A stretch of DNA of 32,712 bases from Alphaproteobacteria bacterium (lineage in GTDB: Bacteria; Pseudomonadota; Alphaproteobacteria; RF32; CAG-239): positions 1 to 32,712 of the forward strand of contig JAEEMQ010000009.1 of the NCBI GenBank assembly GCA_016283295.1, written 5' to 3'. The notes below the pieces were generated by a model. That model was given only the letters and a program-made list of their open reading frames with translations. It had not been told where the DNA came from and did no database searches. This document shows, one piece after another, positions 9,607 to 16,788 of this stretch. Numbering within the stretch: position 1 is the first letter of the stretch; each line of letters begins with the position of its first letter. A program made the position numbers and the translations under genes.

Positions 9607-10141
9607 TTTTCATCCTTTTATAGATTTCGCATATATAGAGAGCGTCGAGCAGGGCGCCGTTGTAGGGAGATTTCCGGATTTTAACCCTAAAAAACTTGCT
9701 TAAAGCGCATAAATTATGCCTATGCCCCGGGAGGTGTTTTCTTGCCATCTGTAAGGTGTCGGTTATTTTGTTCGGCAGCTCGAAACCGATTTCGTGATTT
9801 AAGAATTTTATATCAAATTGCACATTGTGGCCGATAATTTCTTTGCCTTTGATAAAGCGCAAAAAGCTGTCTTTATAAGCATCAAAAGTCGGATAATTCT
9901 GCAGAAACTCGTTATTCAAAGTGTGTATTGCCGCGGCTTCTTCCGACACTTTGCGCAAAGGGTTGATGTAGGCATGAAAAACCGCGCCGGTCTGACGGTC
10001 GTTTTCATCAATTTCGATAGCGGCAATTTCTACCAGTTTATGCCCGTCTTCCGGCCTTAAACCCGTGGCTTCCGTATCTATAACAACTTTTTTGGAACCG
10101 CGCGAGCAAAATATTTTACGGAACAGATTTGTGAATCTCAT
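9587..10141 (-). CDS. DnaQ-like DEDDh-family exonuclease domain protein (catalytic His replaced by Asn)
   Basis: 184 aa; VVIDTEATGLRPEDGHKLVEIAAIEI, IIGHNVQFDIKFLNHEIG, and SPYNGALLDALYICEIY where HGALLDA is expected. Overlaps neighbours on both sides. Confidence 0.8.
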   Translation of the reverse strand: MRFTNLFRKIFCSRGSKKVVIDTEATGLRPEDGHKLVEIAAIEIDENDRQTGAVFHAYINPLRKVSEEAAAIHTLNNEFLQNYPTFDAYKDSFLRFIKGKEIIGHNVQFDIKFLNHEIGFELPNKITDTLQMARKHLPGHRHNLCALSKFFRVKIRKSPYNGALLDALYICEIYKRMKNGKNKI

Positions 10142-10818
10142 TTTACTTCTTCCTCATAAAACCACAGTTTATCGCAATCTTTCAGATATTCGGTATATTT
10201 CAAAGATGAGATGTTTGCTTGAATTTGCGAAACCGTATTGCCCGACGGACTAACGGCCTCAATATCTATCGGCTCTTTATAACCGTTTACGGCGGTCAAC
10301 TTAAAAGTCATATCCGCAGCAAGCAAAATGTCGGAAGAATCTTTTTGCGCACAAATAACCGGAACGTTAAGTATTTGCGCGATATCCTTTAACATTAACG
10401 TTGCCGTTTCTTCCGTAACATCATACCTCAATTTATATATAGGGGCAACGATAGCCAACAGTTTTTTATCTTGCAAATGTTTAAATCTTTTCTGCTTTAC
10501 CCATAAGGGGAGACTTATCAGCAACACTTCTGCATCAGCAGGTAATCCGTTTCGCGATAATATGTTATTTTTTGATATTCTGTCGCTAATCAGAGCTTTA
10601 TCGTCATCTTCGGAATTATTATCAAGAATACCGGAAATTAAAGAATAGAAATCATACTTATTCATCAGCAATATGTACCCGTCATTATGGTCTAAAATGC
10701 CCTGCATTAAACTGATGGCAAACTGTTCGTATTGAAAACAATTTCCCTGAATTGAGATTAAATTGCCGGAATTGAGGCAGTTCAACTCATCAATAAATTT
10801 AAATCCGGTTTTTACCAT
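10138..10818 (-). CDS. RecA/DnaB-C-like protein lacking recognisable Walker motifs
   Basis: 226 aa; TGFKFIDELNCLNSGNLISIQGNCFQYEQFAI aligns by eye with DnaB TGFxxLDxxxGGLxxGDLIIIAGRPSMGKTxxA; LMLKDIAQILNVPVICAQKDS resembles LKxLAKELNVPVIxLSQ. Confidence 0.5.
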   Translation of the reverse strand: MVKTGFKFIDELNCLNSGNLISIQGNCFQYEQFAISLMQGILDHNDGYILLMNKYDFYSLISGILDNNSEDDDKALISDRISKNNILSRNGLPADAEVLLISLPLWVKQKRFKHLQDKKLLAIVAPIYKLRYDVTEETATLMLKDIAQILNVPVICAQKDSSDILLAADMTFKLTAVNGYKEPIDIEAVSPSGNTVSQIQANISSLKYTEYLKDCDKLWFYEEEVK

Positions 10819-11300
10819 TTTATTTCCTCTTCGCCGACTTCTTTGACTTTGACGCCTTCCTTGTCATACAAATCTACTTTTCCGGCGCTGTTTGAGCGGA
10901 CATAAACGTAGTCTTTATCGAACTTTAAGATTACTTTATCCATACCCCAGGCCGGACAGCGGATGTATTTGCCGTTGTCGGAGATAATCGCAATCGGCCC
11001 GCGCATGGTGTAGGGAAAAGTCGTTATTAAGGAGCCGATGACCAGCGTATCTTTAATGCCGCAAATCGCGTCATCAATCGGCCTTTTGACGGAAATCGTC
11101 ATAAGCTGGCGGAGCAGACTTTCGGCATCCTTGAGCTGGCGGTTGATGTTGTTAAGAAGAGGTTTATCCTGTTTGCCGACGTGTAATGCCGCCACATCGG
11201 TTTTGATTTGGTCCAGCATCGGCATAAAATCATGATAAAAACATTTGACCATATAGGCCGATGTTTTTTGCTTTATTCGGGCGATTTCCTGATCATCCAT
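10812..11300 (-). CDS. hypothetical protein, first gene of minus-strand operon
   Basis: 162 aa ORF; stop overlaps start of the next gene (10812-10818); SD (CGGAG) upstream of ATG. Confidence 0.7.
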   Translation of the reverse strand: MDDQEIARIKQKTSAYMVKCFYHDFMPMLDQIKTDVAALHVGKQDKPLLNNINRQLKDAESLLRQLMTISVKRPIDDAICGIKDTLVIGSLITTFPYTMRGPIAIISDNGKYIRCPAWGMDKVILKFDKDYVYVRSNSAGKVDLYDKEGVKVKEVGEEEIKW

Positions 11301-11308
11301 AGCGTTTT

Positions 11309-11355
11309 CTCCGTGTTTGTGTTATTGAATTTTACAAGAATAATTAAACACGGAG
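11309..11355 (-). promoter_or_regulatory. 5' leader hairpin sequestering the SD of the 11300 gene
   Basis: Perfect 10-bp inverted repeat CTCCGTGTTT (11309-11318) / AAACACGGAG (11346-11355), 27-nt loop; on the minus-strand mRNA the CGGAG SD lies in the 3' arm. Confidence 0.55.
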
Positions 11356-11441
11356 CTACGCCAAATTATGACGGATAAGAGAAAATAAACAAACAAAAAC
11401 GGGTTGAAAATTGATAAATGTGCGGATAATAAAAAAAGTTC

Positions 11442-11470
11442 TTGATTTGTGAAACGAAATGTTTTATAAG
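11442..11470 (+). promoter_or_regulatory. sigma70-type promoter for tRNA-Trp
   Basis: TTGATT (11442-11447), 17-bp spacer, TATAAG (11465-11470), 15 bp before the tRNA. Confidence 0.65.
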
Positions 11471-11485
11471 CAATTCCGAAATGAT

Positions 11486-11561
11486 AGGGGTATAGCTCAG
11501 TTGGTAGAGCATTGGTCTCCAAAACCAAGTGTCGAGCGTTCGAATCGTTCTGCCCCTGCCA
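11486..11561 (+). tRNA. tRNA-Trp (anticodon CCA)
   Basis: AGGGGTA/TGCCCCT acceptor stem, GCTCAGTTGGTAGAGC D-arm, TTGGT-CTCCAAA-ACCAA anticodon arm, GTTCGAATC T-loop, encoded CCA. Confidence 0.96.
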
Positions 11562-11601
11562 AAAACAGCAAGCCGCCCGTTTGGGCGGTTTTGCTGTTTT
11601 T
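11562..11601 (+). terminator. Rho-independent terminator downstream of tRNA-Trp
   Basis: AAAACAGCAAGCCGCCCGTTTGGGCGGTTTTGCTGTTTTT; GC-rich stem plus T-tract. Confidence 0.8.
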
Positions 11602-11946
11602 AGCGGGGCAGAAGATTAGAACGCGGAAAAGAGCGTTCGACAAGGAGCCGCCGGCAGACGGAAGTATGCCGGTCAGCCAAAGCTGAAAGGCGACGCAGGT
11701 CGTGAGCGCTAGCGAAGGACAATCGTTTCTTGCTCAAAAAAATAAGCCGCCCGTTTGGGCGGTTTTGCTGTTTTTAGTAGGGCAGAGTGATGAGAACGCG
11801 GAAAAGAGCGTTCGACAAGGAGCCGCCGGCAGACGGAAGTATGCCGGTCAGCAAAAGCTGAAAGGCGACGCAGGTCGTGAGCGCTAGCGAAAGACAATCG
11901 TTTCTTGCTCAAAAAATAAGCCGCCCGTTTGGGCGGTTTTGCTGTT
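11571..11946. repeat. 174-bp tandem repeat, 2 full copies plus partial third, each starting with a terminator-like hairpin
   Basis: AGCCGCCCGTTTGGGCGGTTTTGCTGTT begins at 11571, 11745 and 11919 (period 174); bodies near-identical (...GAACGCGGAAAAGAGCGTTCGACAAGGAGCCGCCGGCAGACGGAAGTATGCCGGTCAG...). Confidence 0.93.
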
Positions 11947-11959
11947 AGTGTTCTTGTAA

Positions 11960-12727
11960 TCAACATGTTATAAATTTTGTAATCTTGTCATTTAAATCCG
12001 ATTGATTTTGCGGCGTATCGTAGATATGCGAGCAATTTTGTAAGATATAAAGTTCTTTTTTACAATTTAAGCATTTATAAAAACGTTCGTTATCCCTGGC
12101 GGTTGAAGCCGTATCTTTGTCGCCGGTAATCATCAGAACAGGCATTTGCAAGTTGTGAATATTAGCATACAGATTGTAGTTTGAAAAATCTTGTAAATAC
12201 GTGTCGTCCAGATAGCAATCAACCTTATTCCGGGTGCGAATAATTCCGCCGTTCTGAAGTTGATGAAGAAAATCCGGAGAACTTTTTAAGGTGTTTTGCA
12301 ACAGTTCATTTCCGTCAAAGATAGAGGATATCAAGATTAAACTCTCCACCTTATTCGAATTTTGCTCGGCAAAATTCAATACAACCGAACCGCCCAACGA
12401 ATGACCAGCCAATACAAAAGGTTCAATATAAAAATTCTGTGTTTTCAGCCAATTTATTACGGTTTTAAAATCATCATACATCGATGAAAGGGTTGCGCAG
12501 GTGCGGTTATTAAAGCTTTCACCGCGCGAATTGCGGCAATCAAAAGTAACAACATAATAACCGCAAGCGGTTAAAGTCTTTGCCGTTTGCAAAATAACAT
12601 CTTGCTCTTTGTAGCCGGTTATACCGTGGCAAATTATTGCCAACTGCGGTTGCGAAATTTTTGTAATAGGTTCATGGATTTGAACGCATATATCTTCGTT
12701 GTTTGAATTTTTAATAAATTCTTTCAT
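11960..12727 (-). CDS. alpha/beta hydrolase
   Basis: 255 aa; AIICHGITGYKEQ, VVTFDCRNSRGES, VLAGHSLGGSVVLNFA nucleophile elbow, MITGDKDTAS, C-terminal CSHIYD His. Confidence 0.87.
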   Translation of the reverse strand: MKEFIKNSNNEDICVQIHEPITKISQPQLAIICHGITGYKEQDVILQTAKTLTACGYYVVTFDCRNSRGESFNNRTCATLSSMYDDFKTVINWLKTQNFYIEPFVLAGHSLGGSVVLNFAEQNSNKVESLILISSIFDGNELLQNTLKSSPDFLHQLQNGGIIRTRNKVDCYLDDTYLQDFSNYNLYANIHNLQMPVLMITGDKDTASTARDNERFYKCLNCKKELYILQNCSHIYDTPQNQSDLNDKITKFITC

Positions 12728-12840
12728 CGGCTATCCCTCTTTCCTTTTAAATACAAAAACTTTGTTAATAAATTAATATCAAACAATTCACAAACCGCAA
12801 AATAACCGATTAAGCCGCGGGATAAAAAGAAGGCTATCGT

Positions 12841-13020
12841 TTAAGCACACTGTGTAAGGATGTTTAAAGGATAGCCCTCTTTGAGTTTGGCGCGCCAGGT
12901 TTTGCGGTCGTTCTTTTTCTTTTTATTAGCGACAACCTTGTGGCGGTACAGCCCGTTGTGATACAGCTCAAACAGCAAACATCGCTCTTGGCCGCTCTTT
13001 ATGCGTTTTTGTTTTTTCAT
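12841..13020 (-). CDS. small basic hypothetical protein (59 aa)
   Basis: MKKQKRIKSGQERCLLFELYHNGLYRHKVVANKKKKN...; preceded by AAAGGAC SD and a strong promoter; the 13062 start is unlikely because the -10 box lies next to it. Confidence 0.6.
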   Translation of the reverse strand: MKKQKRIKSGQERCLLFELYHNGLYRHKVVANKKKKNDRKTWRAKLKEGYPLNILTQCA

Positions 13021-13051
13021 AATAAGTCCTTTCAGTTGTTGGTTTTTGCGC

Positions 13052-13081
13052 TTTATAAGCACATTTTATCATAATTGTCAA
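13052..13081 (-). promoter_or_regulatory. sigma70-type promoter for the small basic protein
   Basis: Minus strand TTGACA, 18-bp spacer, TATAAA. Confidence 0.65.
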
Positions 13082-13102
13082 GCGGCGCTGCGAGCAAAGC
13101 GC

Positions 13103-13693
13103 TTAGCCGCTTTGGTCCAGCACGTTGCGCACTACATCGATGGTTTTATAGGTTTGCCAATGCGGATATTTGTTGCTGACATCGACTTTTTTGACTTTTT
13201 CCGTAATTTCCTTTGGTAATTCCAGCGGATTTTGGCCCGTCAGGTAACCGGTGCTCGCAACTTCTATGCGCCCGTTTTTGATGTAGCTTATTATGATTTT
13301 TCTGCCGTGATGGGTGTAACTTTCGTACCCGACTATCGGATATCCGCGATAGGTGAATCCTTCGTCCCAGAGCCGGAGCAGGTCTTTGAGATAAACCTTA
13401 CATTCGCGGCCGCTGCAAAAGCCGAACCCGCCGACTAAGCCGGCAAAATAATCAAGCGTGAAAAAATCTATAATAATTTCGCCAAGGCCGGAAGAAGATT
13501 GAAAGCGTGCTTTGTGTTTCAGGAAAAAATCCAAATTAGCCACAAACCAGCGCTTGTCGATTTCCTGCTGTTGCCGATAGAGTTTATCGAAGGTCTCACG
13601 GGTGGCCGTGAGTTCGCCGGTAAATTCCTGTTTGGCTGTTTCTATTTTGTTATAAAGGTCAGCATAGTGCCGACGGTAATCTTGTAAATTCAT
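13103..13693 (-). CDS. hypothetical protein
   Basis: 196 aa ORF MNLQDYRRHYADLYNKIETAKQEF... with GGAGA SD; no family recognised. Confidence 0.75.
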   Translation of the reverse strand: MNLQDYRRHYADLYNKIETAKQEFTGELTATRETFDKLYRQQQEIDKRWFVANLDFFLKHKARFQSSSGLGEIIIDFFTLDYFAGLVGGFGFCSGRECKVYLKDLLRLWDEGFTYRGYPIVGYESYTHHGRKIIISYIKNGRIEVASTGYLTGQNPLELPKEITEKVKKVDVSNKYPHWQTYKTIDVVRNVLDQSG

Positions 13694-13696
13694 GGT

Positions 13697-13755
13697 ATGT
13701 CTCCGTTTTAGTTAGTTGTTTTGAGAGGCTAACAAGTTGGCTTAAATAACCTCTG
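13697..13755 (-). ncRNA. candidate structured 5' leader (copy L) of the 13693 gene
   Basis: Minus strand CAGAGGTTATTTAAGCCAACTTGTTAGCCTCTCAAAACAACTAACTAAAACGGAGA; stem AGAGG/CCTCT; homologous to copy R. Confidence 0.55.
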
Positions 13756-13882
13756 TTGAATATTTTGTAGCACGTTTCTTTTCCGAAAGCAAGAGTAAAT
13801 TTCTCAATGTATGTCATATTTTGGCATGGTTGTTAAAAATATGCTTGATTTGAGAGTTGTTGTGTGTTAATCGTTTGGTGTG

Positions 13883-13940
13883 CGGTGGTTATTTAACTCT
13901 ACTTGTTGGCCACCCCGATAAACAACTAACTAAAAGGAGA
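13883..13940 (+). ncRNA. candidate structured 5' leader (copy R) of the ADP-ribosylglycohydrolase gene
   Basis: CGGTGGTTATTTAACTCTACTTGTTGGCCACCCCGATAAACAACTAACTAAAAGGAGA; stem GGTGG/CCACC with compensatory changes relative to copy L. Confidence 0.55.
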
Positions 13941-13946
13941 ACAAAA

Positions 13947-14744
13947 ATGATGTACGGGGCTATTTTCGGCGATATTGTCGGCAGTATTTACGAATGGGAT
14001 AATATCAAAACCAAGGACTTTGAATTATATGACGAGTTTTCGTTTTTTACGGACGATACGGTGATGACGATTGCCGTGGGTTCGGCTTTGGTGGAGTGTG
14101 CGGGCGATTATGCCGATTTGAGTAAAGCGGCAATAAAACAGATGCTAAAATTGGGCAGAAAATATCCCAATGCCGGCGATGGCGCGCGTTTTGAACAATG
14201 GTTATTAGACTACAGCGAGCCGTATAACTCGTGGGGCAACGGGGCGGCCATGCGAATAAGCCCGGTGGCCTATTTTGCCAAGTCTTTGGATGAGGTTAAG
14301 GAGCTTTCTTATAAAGTTACGGCGATTTCGCATAATCATCCGGAAGGAATTAAAGGGGCGGAAGCGACGGCGACGGCAATTTTTTTGGCTTTGCAGGGAA
14401 AAAGCAAGGAAGAAATCAAGGAATACATCGTGCAAAATTATTATCCGCTCGGCTTTACGCTTGATGAAATTCGGCCGTTTTATGTTTTCAAAGCCTCTTG
14501 TCAGGAAACGGTGCCGCAGGCATTGGAGGCGTTTTTTGAATCGACCGATTTTGAAGATGCAATTCGCAATGCGATATCCGTCGGCGGCGATTCCGATACG
14601 TTGGCAGCGATTACCGGCAGTGTGGCCGAAGCATATTACGGCGTGCCGGAAAAGGTAAAACGGTTTGTCGGCACCAAGCTGGACGGTTATTTGCAAAAGA
14701 AAACGAAGCAAATCGAACAAGCTGTTCACCCAGCCGCATCTTAA
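13947..14744 (+). CDS. ADP-ribosylglycohydrolase family protein
   Basis: MMYGAIFGDIVGSIYEWDN, FFTDDTVMTIAVGSAL, SHNHPEGIKGAEATATAIFLA, SVGGDSDTLAAITGSVAEAYYG; start after AAAAGGAGA SD. Confidence 0.93.
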   Translation: MMYGAIFGDIVGSIYEWDNIKTKDFELYDEFSFFTDDTVMTIAVGSALVECAGDYADLSKAAIKQMLKLGRKYPNAGDGARFEQWLLDYSEPYNSWGNGAAMRISPVAYFAKSLDEVKELSYKVTAISHNHPEGIKGAEATATAIFLALQGKSKEEIKEYIVQNYYPLGFTLDEIRPFYVFKASCQETVPQALEAFFESTDFEDAIRNAISVGGDSDTLAAITGSVAEAYYGVPEKVKRFVGTKLDGYLQKKTKQIEQAVHPAAS

Positions 14745-14760
14745 GAAGTTTGATAGTAAT

Positions 14761-14802
14761 AAAAAGGGAATTTTTCGGTTTGGGCGGAAAATTCCTTTTT
14801 TT
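14761..14802 (+). terminator. Rho-independent terminator
   Basis: GGAATTTT-TCGGTTTGGGCGG-AAAATTCC followed by TTTTTTT; separates the ARH gene from the downstream pathway. Confidence 0.8.
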
Positions 14803-14826
14803 ATTTACCGAAATGTTCGTAACGTA

Positions 14827-14856
14827 TTGACAGTATTTTATACCGTGGTGTATATT
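14827..14856 (+). promoter_or_regulatory. sigma70-type promoter of the six-gene pathway
   Basis: TTGACA (14827-14832), 18-bp spacer ending in TG, TATATT (14851-14856). Confidence 0.75.
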
Positions 14857-14903
14857 GCAGCCATGATTAACGTAATTTCTTTCAAGAAAGGGTATAATCA
14901 AAG

Positions 14904-16124
14904 ATGATTTCTTTAGACTATTTGGTAAATCCGGCCAATTATGAGAGTTTGTGCGCGGCGATGGAAGCACGCAAGGGTTTGGAGATGTTTAAGAACTTTC
15001 TGGCACAATATAAAAAAGTTGCGGAGACGATGACCTTGCCGCCGACCGAAGAACTGGAAGATCGGGCGCGATATATGACGCTGCAGGAGGTGAATAATCC
15101 GCAGGATGAAATCGGCAAAATGTTGGCGCTGTATTTGAGCCTGCCTAACGTTTCGCATAAAATAGTACCGTTGGGGAATTCTTCGGAACAGAATATCATA
15201 CTAAAAGAGTCTGCTCCGAAAACATATCAAACAAAGAAGAATTATGAGCAAATCGGTGCCGAGTTCGGAATTTTTTCCAAGTCTATGAACGAAACCATCG
15301 CCGAAATGGGATTTCCGGTTTTGTCGGGGGTGGGGCCGAAGTTGGAAAGGGCTCTCATCGGGTTGATGCTTGACCATCATGCCGATTACGGTTACGACGA
15401 AATATCAATGCCGATTTTGACGCACGAGCGTACGTTTTTTATGGCCGGTTCGTTTCCGAAGCATCAGCATAACGTTTATAAGATTGAAGGCACATCTCTG
15501 TATTTGAACCCGACAATCGAGATGCAGGAAACAAGCTTAATCAGAAATCGTAAATTTGAATACGATGAATTGCCGATGAAAGTTGTCGGCTTTGCCAGAT
15601 CTTTCCGTGTTGAGAGAGGACGGGAAATTGACTTATATACCAATCTGCACGAATTCGGCAAAGTGGAATCGTTTACCGTTTGTCGGGAAGACCAGTGGGA
15701 AGAAGTGTTGGACAGCTTGTCGGCCATGTTGGAGAATTTGCTGGAAAAATTGGGCTTTATGTGGCGAAAATTGTTGCTCTGTACCGGTGATATGGGGCAA
15801 GCCGGCTCATTTACGTGCGACTACGAAATTTATGCGCCGGGGCTTAAAAAATGGCTGGAGATTTCGAGCTTGAGCTATCGCGCCACGTTTCAGGCGTGCA
15901 GCCTTAACGCGACTTATCTTACACCGGAGGGAGAGAAAAAATACGTACACACCTATAATACTCCGGGCTTTGCCATCCCGCGGGTTTTTGCCGCTTTGCT
16001 CGAATGTATGTATCAGGAGGACGGAACGCTGAAAATTCCGGATTGCCTGGTCGGGCGCTGCGGGTTGCCGGCGGTGGTTAAAAAAGATACCTATTTCTCG
16101 CAATTAATCAAAAATAAAGGATAG
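14904..16124 (+). CDS. seryl-tRNA-synthetase-like class II ligase (atypical paralogue)
   Basis: 406 aa; LSLPNVSHKIVPLGNSSEQN, LYLNPTIEMQETSLI (SerRS TAE region), FARSFRVERG (motif 2), HEFGKVESF, LLLCTGDMGQAG, EISSLS, GFAIPRVFAALLECMYQEDGTLKIP (motif 3). N-terminal helical region short and divergent. Confidence 0.83.
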   Translation: MISLDYLVNPANYESLCAAMEARKGLEMFKNFLAQYKKVAETMTLPPTEELEDRARYMTLQEVNNPQDEIGKMLALYLSLPNVSHKIVPLGNSSEQNIILKESAPKTYQTKKNYEQIGAEFGIFSKSMNETIAEMGFPVLSGVGPKLERALIGLMLDHHADYGYDEISMPILTHERTFFMAGSFPKHQHNVYKIEGTSLYLNPTIEMQETSLIRNRKFEYDELPMKVVGFARSFRVERGREIDLYTNLHEFGKVESFTVCREDQWEEVLDSLSAMLENLLEKLGFMWRKLLLCTGDMGQAGSFTCDYEIYAPGLKKWLEISSLSYRATFQACSLNATYLTPEGEKKYVHTYNTPGFAIPRVFAALLECMYQEDGTLKIPDCLVGRCGLPAVVKKDTYFSQLIKNKG

Positions 16125-16127
16125 AAT

Positions 16128-16784
16128 ATGGCGGATATACATACAGATAAAGGAACGGTAAAGCAATACTTTAACGAAGTGTATCACGATAAGGCAACAC
16201 TTGAGAATGTGCCGTGGGTGACCGGTGCGGTGGGGATTGAAATATTGAAAAAGATTATCAATAAGCAAATTCCGACCGGCATGAGTATTTTGGATGTCGG
16301 GTGCGGTTTCGGTACCGAGGCGGTGTTTATGGCTAGGCACGGACACCGGGTGGCGGCAGTAGATGCCGACCCTGCCATTATCGCTAAGGCCGAAAAATAT
16401 GCGGCCCTCCTGGATACCAAGGTTGATTTCAGAGTGCAGAATTTTTTGGAAATCGAGCAACTGAAAGAATTTGCGGGCGCATTTGATATTGTCACGGACC
16501 AAGGGTGTTTTCATCATATTTTGCCGCAAGATCGTCAAGCATACAAAAATGCCGTGAAATATTGCCTGAAAAGCGGTGGTCGCTATTTTATGCGCGGTTT
16601 TTCTTATTTGATGCCGCCGTCAACTTCCGGTAACGGGCCGATAAGGCTGACTTCCGATGATATATTGAACACGTTTTTGGCGGATTTTTATGTTGAGGAA
16701 ATGTATGTGTTTGACAATATACCGGTGGCCGGCAAAGAAGACGTGCCGCAAAAGTTTTGGTTTACGGCTTTAAGAAAAAGGTAG
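16128..16784 (+). CDS. class I SAM-dependent methyltransferase
   Basis: 218 aa; SILDVGCGFGTEAVFMARHGHRVAAVDADPAIIAKAEK, FDIVTDQGCFHHI. Confidence 0.9.
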   Translation: MADIHTDKGTVKQYFNEVYHDKATLENVPWVTGAVGIEILKKIINKQIPTGMSILDVGCGFGTEAVFMARHGHRVAAVDADPAIIAKAEKYAALLDTKVDFRVQNFLEIEQLKEFAGAFDIVTDQGCFHHILPQDRQAYKNAVKYCLKSGGRYFMRGFSYLMPPSTSGNGPIRLTSDDILNTFLADFYVEEMYVFDNIPVAGKEDVPQKFWFTALRKR

Positions 16785-16788
16785 GGGA

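Noticed and set aside
11571-11946. CRISPR array
   Set aside because: Only two long (174-bp) units with no short repeat/unique spacer pattern and no cas genes in the window.
11709-11966. 85-aa minus ORF and overlapping plus ORFs (11459-11686, 11702-11887) over the tandem repeat
   Set aside because: They run through tRNA, terminator hairpins and repeat units; open frames are by-products of the duplicated sequence.
12832-12876. GGCTATC...GATAGCC inverted repeat at the end of the small basic protein gene as a special element
   Set aside because: Best explained as a weak terminator (T-rich on the minus strand) for the 12841-13020 gene.
13697-13940. Calling the paired leaders preQ1 riboswitches
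   Set aside because: Only the general layout matches; the loop is longer and downstream genes are not queuosine genes, so it is reported as an unknown candidate.
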